Source: Inia geoffrensis (taxonomy: Eukaryota > Chordata > Mammalia > Artiodactyla > Iniidae). From it: DNA of 64,000 nucleotides. Under the pieces are notes generated by a model that was not told the origin of the DNA, made no database searches, and worked only from the letters and a program-made list of their open reading frames with translations. A program made the position numbers and the translations under genes. This document shows positions 22,981 to 33,200 of this stretch, piece after piece; within the stretch, counting starts at the first letter, position 1, and each line of letters starts with the position of its first letter. The DNA is taken from positions 18,541,501 through 18,605,500 of the forward strand of contig CM070910.1 in NCBI GenBank assembly GCA_036417435.1, written 5' to 3'.

Positions 22981-24186
22981 TACACCTCCTAGAGATATGG
23001 AAATAAAAACAAACATAAATAAATGGGACCTAATGAAACTTCAAAGCTTTTGCACAACAAAGGAAACCATAAACAAGACGAAAAGACAACCCTCAGAATG
23101 GGAGAAAATATTTGCAAATGAAGCAACTGACAAAGGATTAATCTCCAAAATATACAAGCAGCTCATGCAGCTCAATAACAAAACAACAAACAACCCAATC
23201 CAAAAATGGACAGAAGACCTAAATAGACATTTCTCCAAAGAAGATATACAGATTGCCAACAAACACATGAAAGAATGCTCAACATCATTAATCATTAGAG
23301 AAATGCAAATCAAAACTACAGTGAGATGTCATCTCGCACTGGTCAGAATGGCCATCATCAAAAAATCTATGAACAATAAATGCTGGAGAGGGTGTGGAAA
23401 AAAGGGAACACTCTTGCACTGTTGGTGGGAATGTAAATTGATACAGCCACTATGGAGAGCAGTATGGAGGTTCCTTAAAAAACTACAAATAGAACTACCA
23501 TACGACCGAGCTATCCCACTACTGGGCATATACCCTCAGAAAACCATAATTCAAAAAGGGTCATGTACCAAAATGTTCATTGCAGCTCTTTTTACAATAG
23601 CCAGGACATGGAAGCAACCTAAGTGTCCATCAACAGATGAATGGATAAAGAAGATGTGGCACATCTATACAATGGAATATTACTCAGCCATAGAAAGAAA
23701 CGAAATTTAGTTATTTGTAGTGAGGTGGATGGACCTAGAGTCTGTCATACAGAGTGAAGTAAGTCAGAAAGAGAGAAACAAATACCGTATCCTAACACAT
23801 ATATATGGAATCTAAGAAAAAAAAAAAGTCATGAAGAACCTAGGGGTAACAGGAATAAAGACACAGACCTACTAGAGCATGGACTTGAGGATATGGGGAA
23901 GGGGAAGAGTAAGCAGGGACAAAGTGAGAGAGTGGCGTGGACATAAATACACTACCAAAGGTAAAATAGCTAGTGGGAAGCAGCCGCATAGCATAGGGAG
24001 ATCAGCTCGGTGCTTTGTGACTGCCTGGAGGGGTGGGATAGAGAGGGTGGGAGGGAGGGACATGCAAGGGGGGAGAGATATGGGAAAATATGTATATGTA
24101 TAACTGATTCACTTTGTTATAAAGCAGAAACTAACACACCATTGTAAAGCAATTATACTCCAATATAGATGTTTAAAAAAAAAAAA
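22981..24186 (+). mobile_element. 5'-truncated L1 retrotransposon
   Basis: A cetartiodactyl-type L1 keeping only the end of ORF2, the 3' UTR and a poly-A tail. The 13-bp duplication aagaagaaagggt flanks it perfectly at 22968-22980 and 24187-24199. The 3' UTR carries a strong G-rich tract at 24028-24059 and ends with gcaattatactccaatatag plus the A tail. The intact ORF2 fragment and perfect duplication suggest a fairly recent insertion. With 5' truncation it cannot move by itself. Confidence 0.96.
22997..23710 (+). pseudogene. L1 ORF2 C-terminal fragment, open but truncated
   Basis: A 237-codon uninterrupted frame from the C-terminal third of the L1 ORF2 protein, downstream of the endonuclease and reverse-transcriptase domains, which are absent. 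It contains the cysteine motif that ORF2p uses for nucleic-acid binding, C-X3-C-X7-H-X4-C, at residues C129, C133, H141 and C146. The Met at the start is internal to the original ORF2 and is not a real initiator. The frame ends soon after an [11 protein letters not shown] segment, near the natural ORF2 end. No promoter is retained, so this is a dead L1 fragment and not a host gene. Confidence 0.93.
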
Positions 24187-24199
24187 AAGAAGAAAGGGT

Positions 24200-25190
24200 C
24201 ATTATTGGCTAGGTTGAAAAAAAAAAAAACCTGGTCCTATTTGAAATCCTTTTGTGAAAAGCTCAGAATGGCCTAGTGATAATGAGTGACCATGTACAAT
24301 GTGATCCTAAATAAACAGTTAATAGAAATATGAAAATTATTTAGAAGTCTTATTTGAATCTAGTTGATCATTTTCAAAAGGGCCTCCTTTTAAGTTGAAC
24401 CAACATCTACTAAAATATCACTGGTTTCGTAGTCGATAAGCTTTAAAATGTATGTTTGGGATAACAATGTATAGCTAATGTGTTCATTATTCATGACAAC
24501 GGTGCATGCACCATTTTACTCTTCATTATCCTCTATAGACATTATCTAATTTATCTGCAGCAGGGTTCTGAGCAGTGCACTGTTATTTCTCTTATTGATC
24601 AGGCAGAGGAATTAATGCAAGGCGAAAGGCCTTGATTCTCCAAGGTCCCATTTCTCAACACTGATCCATCAGAAATATCGAAGACAAACTGTTGACTGTC
24701 AACAAACAGAAAGGTAGAATGTTTGCCAGTTTGACTGGAAAGTGTTGCTGGTGTTTACTTATACCCTAGAAGGCTTAAATGAAGCAGGGATCTGGAAACA
24801 CTTAAGAGCCCATATGCATTTCTACTGAAATGCTCCAGTTATAATGGCAGACTCTTTGCTACCTATGGGCAGCACCAAGGGGTTCCCTATGTCCTTTCCT
24901 CCAGGGAGACAGAGGCAGCTTTGCTTTGCTGTCCTTAGAGCTCCTACTTCTCTTTTTACCTCATTCAAATGGGACCTCCTCAAAGTGAGCATTTTCACCA
25001 TCTGGCAAGTCTGCAGTGCTCTCTCTCTAGCAAACAACCTTTAGTTATTCCTGCTACCCCTGGCCCCTCTGTCCACCGCTCTTCCACCTCGCAGGTGAAT
25101 CTCTTTTGGTCAAGTGCATTCACAGCTATGGGAGAATAGCTGGCTAGCTTTCTGGCTTCCTAGGACTGGTAAAACTCTCCTTCCCTTTCT
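24200..25190. other. Unique sequence, no gene recognised
   Basis: AT-rich sequence with an A-run near 24217-24229. Short overlapping frames at 24822-25044 occur on both strands without recognisable similarity. Confidence 0.35.
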
Positions 25191-25200
25191 CGATGTTTTT

Positions 25201-25414
25201 TTGTTTTGTTTTGTTTTGTTTTTGCGGTACGCGGGCCTCTCACTGTTGTGGCCTCTCCTGTTGTGGAGCACAGGCTCCGGACGCACAGGCTCAGCGGCCA
25301 TGGCTCACTGGCCCAGCCGCTCCCTGGCATGTGGGATCTTCCCGGACCGGGGCACGAACCCACGTTCCCTGCATCGGCAGGCGGACTCTCAACCACTGCG
25401 CCACCAGGGAAGCC
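25201..25414 (-). repeat. CHR-type tRNA-derived SINE, inverted
   Basis: The plus strand shows the reversed tail (repeating gtttt units, i.e. an AAAAC-type A-rich tail), then gcggtacgcgggcctctcac, and ends ccaccagggaagccc. The reversed B box (gggcacgaaccc) and A box (ccactgcgcca) are intact. Short flanking ctcgat copies at 25190-25194 and 25415-25420 are compatible with a target-site duplication. Confidence 0.95.
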
Positions 25415-25639
25415 CTCGATTTTTTTTTTTTTTTTTTTTGGACTTTATTTGATTTGCCTGAAAGTAGTTATGATGAAATCTACCAGAAGTTGATTTTGGA
25501 GGATCTGGTAGAGCCATAGGTAATCTTAAGACTGTGTAACTCTTGATCCTCCATGGTCCTGAAACTTCCTTTTGGCATTTTCCTGTATTGGCTAATCCCG
25601 CTTCAAAGTATGGAGTCCTGAGTAGTTGCGGTAGTTTGT

Positions 25640-25790
25640 ACAGTTTTACCACTTACTAATTATGCAAGTTTGGAAACTTGAGCAAATTGTTTTGTTTAAG
25701 TTTTAGTTTCCTCGTCTATAAAATGGGAGTAATCCAAACAAGTCACTTAAATAATGCCTAGCTCATACCAAGCATTAAAAAATTGTGAAC
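25640..25790 (+). repeat. MIR SINE fragment
   Basis: ttttaccacttactaattat, then ttagtttcctcgtctataaa, atgggagtaat and aatgcctagctcatacc follow the MIR core and 3' portion in order. Confidence 0.75.
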
Positions 25791-26501
25791 TACTGTTTAT
25801 TGTTTCAGAGCAATTATAATTTGATAATTAAATGTATAAAAGAGGTTGGTTTTTTTTATCAGGCTAATGGATTCCTTTGAACTTTTTTGAAAAATTTTTA
25901 TAATTTGTTTTGTTTTCTACGTGTAGAAGAAAAATCGAACCTTCCTTAAGAACCAAAAAATGGCTTTTTGCCTGTGACTCCCTGGAACCGTTTCAATTTG
26001 TTAACAGCAGCAAACAGCATCTCCCCAGCTTTATGCCACCTTTGCCTATTCTTACTTCCTTTTCTGAAGTTCCTCTTCAAAAAAACTCCTGACACTTTCT
26101 TACATCTTCTCCTCAGTCTTTCTCAAAGTCATCCCTCTGGATGAGACTGGACTTTGTCACTACGCTCTTTCTGCCATTTCTTTGTAGTCCACATGGTTTC
26201 TGGAAGCTAGACATAGATAAAAACGAAGCAGGTCTTCCACAGGAGATTATAACAATGATTAGAAGAGGAGGGGTGCTGTGGGAAGAAATAGTTCATCCTG
26301 ATCCTGGCAAAGGAGAGGAGATCTTCAGAAGACAAGTGCCTTACGTTTAGTTTAATTCTCTTTGGCTTTTCTTCTTTTCCTCTTCAGAACAGTTGTTGTC
26401 TGAGTTATTTCTCCTGAGATGGCATGAACAGGGGGGCACAGCAGTGGTGAAACTTTTATTAGCTCTGGCACAGGCCTGACCGCAGAGCAGAAAACTCTTT
26501 C
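25791..26501. other. Unique sequence, no gene recognised
   Basis: No gene or repeat recognised. Two plus-strand frames of 60-69 codons (25910-26092 and 26141-26350) have no recognisable similarity or splice context. Confidence 0.35.
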
Positions 26502-26516
26502 AAAGCTAGGAAGCAG

Positions 26517-26718
26517 GGTTTCCCTAGTGGCGCAGTGGTTGAGAGTCCGCCTGCCGATGCAGGGGACACGGGTTCGTGCCTCGGTCCGGGAAGATCCCAC
26601 ATGCCGCGGAGCAGCTGGGCCCGTGAGCCATGGCCGCTGAGCCTGCGCGTCCGGAGCCTGTGCTCCACAACGGGAGAGGCCACAACAGTGAGAGGCCCGC
26701 GTACCACACACACACAAA
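26517..26718 (+). repeat. CHR-type tRNA-derived SINE
   Basis: Starts ggtttccctagtggcgcagt, with A box tggcgcagtgg and B box gggttcgtgcct. The usual A tail is partly replaced by a short CA run (cacacacacac). A perfect 15-bp duplication aaagctaggaagcag lies at 26502-26516 and 26719-26733. Confidence 0.96.
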
Positions 26719-26733
26719 AAAGCTAGGAAGCAG

Positions 26734-28261
26734 CCAATGGTTGACAAAAGAAGAGATATGAGAACTGGGAGGGGAGAGGAGATGGGTAGTGGGTATGGAC
26801 AGGCTGCAGAGAAGTAAAGCGAAGTCATCGCAAAGTGGCATCTCTCAGAGCTGTGCAGACAGAACCAGGGACCTTGTCCCTTGCTGCAAGTTGTGTTTGT
26901 TCTCCTGTGACAGGCTGATGGGGTAACCTATTGCAAAATCTTTTGTAGTCTCTTCCACTCCAAAACAGAATATAGACATTGACCTTGTGTTTTCAAGTTC
27001 AAAGCAGTAAAAGGTTGTATGTGAAATGAACTGGATGCTTCACAGACTGATGACCCAAGGTTGGACAGTATAAAAGAAAAGGCTGGAGTAAATGGCTGCT
27101 CTGGGAAAGTTGGTTGTTTGGGAACAGGTCCTGTTTGGGGGAACACTTTGGCAATATCATTTGAATAAAACGTATTCATATTTAACACCCACAAAAGTCT
27201 CCATAGATGTGTGTACAAAGTTTAAAACATGCATAGAAGTTGCCTAAAGTTCTGGTATTTTTTCCTGTATTATATATAGTCTTTGTGGTTAAACAAGCAA
27301 ACAGACAAAAAACCTGCATAAAAAATGATTAATCTCATAAAGCATTCTAAAAATATTTACAAAATTAAGACGACTATTGCTAATTCTCCTACCATCTTGA
27401 ATATCTTTCTTTTCTCATATGTTAACAGGACACGGTGGAGGTTTCCGTCTGGCTTGGGGACATTTGGTGCTTCTCACTTCTTACAAGATCCTGTCTTGAT
27501 TCATTGAAAGGCAGAAGATAACTCATTTAGCTTGGTATTGCTTCCCAAGTATCTATATTTACTCTTTTATATCTCTATGAAAATTCCCCTTTCTCTTATC
27601 CTTTTTATGCATGTAAGGGCCACTTTCTTCTGTGGGAAAGAATAACTCCTTGTATAGCCCCAAACCAGTTACTGTAAATCTGAAACCCAACACTTGTATC
27701 ATTTTTACTGAGACTGTCAACCTCTTACCATCCTCACAGTGGCCCATTCCAGTTAATGTTTTATCTCCATGGAAACTCAAAGGCATATAAACTAGGCTCT
27801 GACTTTATTTTAAGGCCTTAGGCTAATTGGTTGATTTTCCTAAGATATCGTGTAACAAGAATTCCACTCCTTCTACCTCCTCCAGTCCCCCTCAGAATGA
27901 CTGAGAGAGAATTGGAAGCTCAGTGCTTGATCACATTTTGATCAGATGTAATTTAAATCTTTGTCTGAGTCTGGATACGCATAGGGAAGCAGGAACAGTG
28001 GAGTTTACTGTAAGGCTTGGGGAGTGCTGAATTATTCTCCATAAAAATATGAGAGGAAGTTAATCTTTGTGTTCACATCAAGAAGAATACTGAGAAGCCG
28101 GGGTGGGTGAGGCTAGGGACGTGGAGATGAGACAAATGACTTTTAGAATAGAAATGTCTAATATTCAGTTCTAGATTTTTGGTGAAGAGGCAAAGTAAAT
28201 CTTTTCCTTTAACATCTCTTCACGAAAGTCTACTACCCACTCAGAAGCTCTTTTAATATAG
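26734..28261. other. Unique sequence, no gene recognised
   Basis: AT-rich sequence with short frames on both strands. Nothing recognisable as exon or repeat until the CpG-retaining block that begins near 28300. Confidence 0.35.
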
Positions 28262-28440
28262 AAATCAAGGAAAGAAACTAAAACTGGGCTCAACCTTTGG
28301 GTTACCTTGGAACCGGAAGCTCCGATTCATCGGGGCCAGGAGGCTGGAACCAGGAGTATCCCTGACAGTGTAAGTCCCGGAAGAAGTTACAGGAATCTTA
28401 AAAAAGGCAATGCGTTTTCTCTGAATTGTGTTATAGGAAT
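28262..28440. other. CpG-retaining block with splice-like signals on both strands
   Basis: A short island of higher G+C with several CpGs (accgga, tccgat, atcggg, cccgga, atgcgt) in otherwise CpG-depleted DNA. Both strands are open. On the plus strand an interval 28262-28369 lies between an atatag acceptor-like site and a full GTAAGT donor and is 36 codons long. On the minus strand an interval 28306-28420 lies between a cacaattcag acceptor-like site and AAG|GTAACC. Its frame includes an IPVTSSGTYTVRD segment. I recognise neither product. It could be a conserved exon, a processed remnant or conserved noncoding DNA. Confidence 0.3.
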
Positions 28441-28499
28441 TGGGGCCAATTTTACCAAGATCTTAACGAGGTAGCATGACCCCAGAGGGCAGCTGATTA

Positions 28500-28620
28500 T
28501 GAGTCTATAGCCCTGGGTAGGTCTGAAGGCTGGCTCAGCTGCATGTTAGCTAGTTAATATAAAGAAGGTAAAACCTGGTTTCTTCATTGGTAAAATTGGA
28601 ATCATATTTTTATAATTCAG
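28500..28620 (+). repeat. Possible MIR fragment
   Basis: A weak match: a gctggctcagctgcatgtta area followed by aacctggtttcttcattggt and aaaattggaatcat. The spacing fits the MIR core, but divergence is high. Confidence 0.4.
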
Positions 28621-28649
28621 GGTCATTAGTTGATGCTTAAAATAGATGA

Positions 28650-28970
28650 AACATTGTTGAAGAAAGTGATATTCTCAAAGTAGCCCTGCCCTCTCCCCCA
28701 TATTACATTTGAATTGTAAGGAAAAATGTATCTTTACAATTGAGAAATTACAAGTGATCTTACAATTGACACATATCCAAGAGATCAAGCTTAATATGGC
28801 CAAAAAGTGTGATAATGATACAGAGATTTTGTGGAAGAGCATCTTGTTTTTTGAGAGATGCGTGCTGAAGTATTTAGAGGTGAAGTGTTATGTACAACTT
28901 ACTTTAAAAAATGCACACAGGTAATATGAGTATGTGTACATGTGTTTCTCTCATAAATATATCTCTCTAC
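28650..28970 (+). repeat. L1M 3' UTR fragment
   Basis: gtgataatgatacagagatt, then gagagatgcgtgctgaagta, then tttagaggtgaagtgttatg and caacttactttaaaaaatgc match the old L1M 3' UTR order. The frame at 28709-28924 lies inside this repeat and is not a gene. Confidence 0.65.
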
Positions 28971-28974
28971 ATAT

Positions 28975-29055
28975 ATATGTATTATATAAAACATATATGT
29001 GTCCTGTATATATACATATATATATTTCTCTCTCTCTCTATATATATATATATTA
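28975..29055. repeat. AT/CT-rich simple repeat
   Basis: A compound tract of TA dinucleotides (atatatatgta, tatatacatatatatat), a CT run (tctctctctct) and a final TATA run. The frames across it are low-complexity artefacts. Confidence 0.9.
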
Positions 29056-30285
29056 TATTGTGCAGATATGGCATGCAAATCGGGCAAAATGTTAGCAATC
29101 AATGAATATAAGTGAAGATTATATGTGTTTATTGGACTATTCTTTCAAAAATTTCAAAATAAAATGTTAACCATGTAAATAACTAAAGTAAAATACCTAG
29201 CATCACATCAGGTGCCGTGTCTGAGCTCGTTTTGTGTTGGTTATCTTTTCCCTCCTTTTTCCTCTACTACATTTGTTCACTTTCCCCCAGTTGTGATAAA
29301 CCCTCATTATGGTTGTCTAAATATACCTTGGGTCTAGTTTCATTGCCCTAAAATAAAAAGTAGCTTCTGAAAAAGCATAAAGCACAAAAAAGGTAGAGTG
29401 CTGTAAAAATGCCCAGAGTGGCACTAATTGGCAGCTCTGCAAGGTTGTTCTCTTCTCCAAAAGGGGCATCCCAGGGTGTTGCATGTTAAATGCTTTGCAA
29501 AATTAAGAGGAAGAAATCAGTAGTTTAGAAAAAAAGATACCCAGAATATAAACATTTCTCAATAAATACCGAAATAGAGCAAATATTTTATTTCAGAGTG
29601 CTGATTTAGTAATGCAAAACCAAGATTATCTTTTCTTGGAGCTTTTCTCCGCAAAGTAATAGGTGTTAATGCCTGTGGAAATGACGAAAGTTGCCTCAGG
29701 GTCCTGAATTATGTGCACAGTTAATTATATACTATGCCAAAATTAGATACTATGGCAGAAATATATATTTCTGCTAAATCTTCTGGCCAGCTTAACTCGT
29801 GGCCAGTGTGTGTCTTGATTTTTAGGATAAAAACTCAAGAGTTCTGGGATAGCTTTTCTTTGCTGTGCCTACTCCATACTCTTAAAGCTGGAATGGATGT
29901 AGGAAAGAGGCAGAAGGAATATGCCGGGTGGGGCATGATTCCCAAATCGTGACCCTTTGGGCCATGATTCTCTTGAATTCCACTTCCTCTCTTGGTCACT
30001 TTGTAAAATGAGTCATTTTCATAATTCTACCCTTAATCCTCAAAGCTCCCCTGGTAGAGGGAAGAGAGTGGCAAATTACTTATCATCCCAGCTTGTAAAG
30101 CGAGAAAACAGGAGGAATCATGGGGAAATTATTTTCTAAAACTATGCAATGAAAACTCAGTCTATCCCTCTAGGTTTCTTTTACTCCATGTATATGAAGC
30201 ACTGTGTGAAATATAGAGAGATGTGAGGAAGAAAAGAGTTTTGGACATAGTTTATGCTAACTAATAATAACAGGAACAACAACAA
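29056..30285. other. Unique sequence, no gene recognised
   Basis: About 1.2 kb of AT-rich sequence. The frames at 29734-29952 and 29957-30139 have no recognisable similarity. Confidence 0.35.
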
Positions 30286-30289
30286 TATA

Positions 30290-30400
30290 AGATTGTGTGA
30301 AATTGCTCTGCAAACTGCAAAATTCTAGCCATACACGAGCTGTTATTATTTTATTCATCAAAGTTACCATCATCATTGTCTTCATCCTCCTCTGTGTTTA
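30290..30400 (+). repeat. MIR SINE 3' portion
   Basis: gtgaaattgctctgcaaact, then gcaaaattctagcca and a gctgttattattttatt tail resemble the MIR 3' end, where 'gcaaagcgctata' is followed by a TTATTA-rich tail. Confidence 0.45.
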
Positions 30401-31209
30401 CACTGGTGGAATTCTCAGGAATTGAGGAAGAAAGAAGAGAAATTATTTACTGTTTGGGAAAACTATAAGTTTTGAGTGAAAGCCATCATACTGAAGATTT
30501 TTCAAGACATGGTTGGGCAAAGAGCAGGACAGTTGTGTTCAAAGGGAAGATGTCACATGTGTGATGAGGAATGAGAGGGAGGATAAAAAAACTCTCTGCT
30601 GGCAGCAGAATGGGAAAGTTAATAGAAAACATGGCAGTCAGGGTTGGAATAAAATGTGAGAGGATGGGAGATCCAGCAGTTGGAAGCCATTGAAGCCCCT
30701 AGTCTTAGATATTAATGGGATTCAGGAAGCAATAAAGAGCAACTATAGGATTCTAAGAAAAGGCAATATTGTGACAAAGTGATGCTTGGGAAGATGAAGA
30801 CTTTTCAAGTGTTTTGAATATACTGTGGACAATTGAAACCAGAAGAGGAAGGAGGTTTTTAAAGTAGAGCAGATTCAAGGAAATAAAGATCTTGCTTTGA
30901 TCTGCGATGTTAAGATCGAGACAATAGATGTTTTGAGAGCACAGCTGGGACAAATGCTCAAGAAGTAAGGCTTTGCTAGACCTTAGGTGTGTGGGAACAA
31001 AAGGCGGCTAAAGGGGATCTAAAGGCAGAAACGATTCCCCCTGGGAGCCTGAAAAGAAAGACAGACCTGTGTGAGACTCAAGTGTGTTAGATGAGACTGG
31101 AAACCAGATTGGCATTAAAATCCAGTGCATTTGAGATCTTGTCTCTCGCAGCCATCATCGGAAATCTTCTGATCACTGTCTTCTGCTCTCTCGTTCTCTT
31201 TCTCTCCAG
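30401..31209. other. Unique sequence, no gene recognised
   Basis: A purine-rich, AT-rich stretch without recognised features. Its right end is a strong pyrimidine run (31180-31207) leading into the exon-like interval at 31210. Confidence 0.35.
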
Positions 31210-31341
31210 AGTTGCCGTGCAAGAAGCTTCTCTCCATCTCAGAGCTGCAAGGCTCCCAGCGTCCTGATGCCGTTCTCCCATTACCCGGACAGAGTCAGTG
31301 CCAGGGCAGTGATTGTCAGCTTGCTGAGGCGTGCATTTTAG
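31210..31341 (+). other. Candidate exon (unrecognised)
   Basis: A 132-bp interval preceded by a textbook acceptor (a 25-nt pyrimidine tract ending tctctccag at 31209) and followed by TAG|GTATTG, a weaker donor. Its length divides by three. In the frame set by taking the first two bases as the end of a codon it is fully open, and the peptide includes SISELQGSQRPDAV and a QCQGSDCQ segment. It keeps five CpGs (gccgtg, agcgtc, gccgtt, cccgga, ggcgtg), unlike the surrounding DNA. A second strong pyrimidine tract plus CAG ends at 31377. I do not recognise the protein. No partner exon on the same strand is established, so this is a candidate only. Confidence 0.3.
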
Positions 31342-31864
31342 GTATTGCTGTTGCTTTTTCTTCTTGTTTTGTTTCAGAGAATTTCAAATAGCAAGTGATT
31401 TTGAAAATGCTGCATTGATGTAATCTCTGTATTGCTGGCCCTTGTATTCTCCTTGCAAAGAAAGCATGGAGTCCCCTGCAATGTTCTCCTTCAATTCAAA
31501 CATGCTGCATGGCACAACCTTAGGTATGGGCACACAGAGAAGATGCAGTGGGTGCTGTGATGACCTGCAACTATGTCCCTGTATGGGGCTCCTATTCTCC
31601 ACACAAGGTCCCATAGTTTTCTCTCCCTGCTGCTCAGTATTGTGGGAAGAAAGAAATTCTAGAACCCTGTTTTTTAATTTATCTTTTTGTTATATTATGC
31701 TAGCATGGTACCCACACAGGACTTTTTATACCATCATATCATTTATTCAGTATGAAAATGATCCTAAGTGTTTTACCTAAGTCCATAGGGGCCTACACTG
31801 GGGGACATACAGTACCCACTGAACTTACATAGAATCTTTGGAAATAAAAGTATGCTAAGTTTAT
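31342..31864. other. Unique sequence, no gene recognised
   Basis: Holds a strong acceptor-like pyrimidine tract ending at 31377 and a 112-codon plus-strand frame (31442-31780). That frame starts with a plausible Met and encodes a Cys/Ser/Met-rich peptide with no recognised domain. A 76-codon frame on the opposite strand (31384-31614) overlaps it. Neither is supported as a gene. Confidence 0.3.
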
Positions 31865-32090
31865 TTAACAGTGTTTATATAGTTCCTACTATGTGCCATG
31901 TACTTTATTTAATTCTTATAACAACCTTATAAGGCAGATATGATTATTATCCTCCTCCACATTGTTTTCAGATGTGGAAACTGAGGTACAGAGAAACAAA
32001 ATAACTTGCCCTGTGTTATATAGCTGATACTGGGGAAGGTGGGGTTTAATTCCAAGCACTCAGGTTCCAGATTTGGGGGTTGTACTGTCT
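31865..32090 (-). repeat. MIR SINE, nearly full length, inverted
   Basis: Reversed MIR in full order: cagtgtttatatagttccta, ctatgtgccatgtactt, attcttataacaacctta, tgtggaaactgaggtacaga, aataacttgccctgtgttat, and a gtttaattccaagcactc block. Confidence 0.85.
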
Positions 32091-32421
32091 CTGAATGAAA
32101 ATGGAGATATGTCTACCTCCAGGTAATGCTATTTATGAACAGATTAAATCCTGCAATTTGTAAACTTGGAAAGAAGCTTCATATGTTGAAAGACCGCAAG
32201 GCTTCCATCCTACCTCCATCTTCCCCTCATGTTAGCCCACTTTCACATTTCCTTCAGCCATAGGGGTGGGGGAATTGAGGCATTATGGATCTTTCTGCAA
32301 ATTCCAAGGCGATGGTTAAAGCCAGGGCATTGCCCCATAATCCTTAACCTCCCCATCTCAAATATGGATGCCCTGGGATACTTCGTGTAGATGCAAAGAG
32401 AAACTCAAGATATAAGGAGAG

Positions 32422-32461
32422 TGTACATCAACTATATCTCAATTTAAAACATGTAAAAAAA
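32422..32461 (+). mobile_element. L1 tail micro-insertion with target-site duplication
   Basis: About 40 bp consisting only of an L1 3' terminus (catcaactatatctcaattt followed by an A-rich tail). It is flanked by aagatataaggagag at 32407-32421 and aagatataagaagag at 32462-32476, which differ at one position. It compares with the 3' end of the L1 at 22981, whose terminus reads gcaattatactccaatatag. It looks like an extremely 5'-truncated retrotransposition. Confidence 0.7.
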
Positions 32462-32476
32462 AAGATATAAGAAGAG

Positions 32477-32929
32477 TTGATGAAGGGTCATCATCCTGTA
32501 CCGTCCCTCTGTCATGTCATCTTTGTTTCCCTTTGCTATCCTACGATCAGTCTTCAAATTCCAAAGGCAGCTGATATAAATAACTCAGCTAAGCACTCTC
32601 ATCTCTTCTGGACAGAGGCTATCATTTCAGGACATCACTGTGCCAGTTGAGTTGGTTGCTTCTGAGTCACTTGCCCAGGTCCAGTTTCACGAGTGATTGC
32701 CCATCCATGCATTTAAAACATAAAGGCAGGGGGGCGTGGTGCTGGGGCTTTTCCCTGAGCAGAAGGCTATGGGCTGGGCAGTTTCCTAAAGAAGGGGTCT
32801 CTGAGTATGACAAGCCTTCTGACCTCCATACGCGAGACACCTCCATTCCAGCCAGTGTGTGTGCTCAGTGCATCACAAACCTATTTTATACTTTGTTTTT
32901 GATTTATGCCTTTTTCTCCTTCAGTAGTA
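32477..32929. other. Unique sequence, no gene recognised
   Basis: The 158-codon plus-strand frame beginning at 32647 runs through this stretch and into the L2 fragment to its right. Its second half is therefore repeat-derived, and I do not call it a gene. Confidence 0.35.
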
Positions 32930-33200
32930 TCTCTTCACTTCAATGGCCTAAATCCTTCCTGTCTTTGAAAACTCAATCGAAATTGTCCAAAAAGTCTTCC
33001 AGGCTTATCCCAGCTGGAGGTGGTTGCTATCTGATTATGGGCTCCCATGATACTTTAATTTATGTACCATTTATTTGGCACATGGCATTTACTGCTTTCC
33101 CTAGCCTAATCATGAGTCCATGACTCATCTCCCCAACTACATTTTGTACTGTTTGCGTCTACATAATAGGTGCTTAAAAGCCTGTTAATTGAGAGTCACT
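32930..33200 (+). repeat. L2 LINE 3' portion
   Basis: The sequence runs through ctttgaaaactcaatcgaaa, gtcttccaggcttatcccag, cagctggaggtggttgctat, ggctcccatgatacttt and a final ataataggtgcttaaaag. This is the L2 3' order with the expected strong divergence. Confidence 0.65.

Noticed and set aside
26352..26841. 158-codon minus-strand frame
   Set aside because: The middle is the reversed CHR SINE at 26517. The flanks add no recognisable protein.
32647..33123. 158-codon plus-strand frame
   Set aside because: It runs into an L2 fragment, has no domain and no CpG or splice support.
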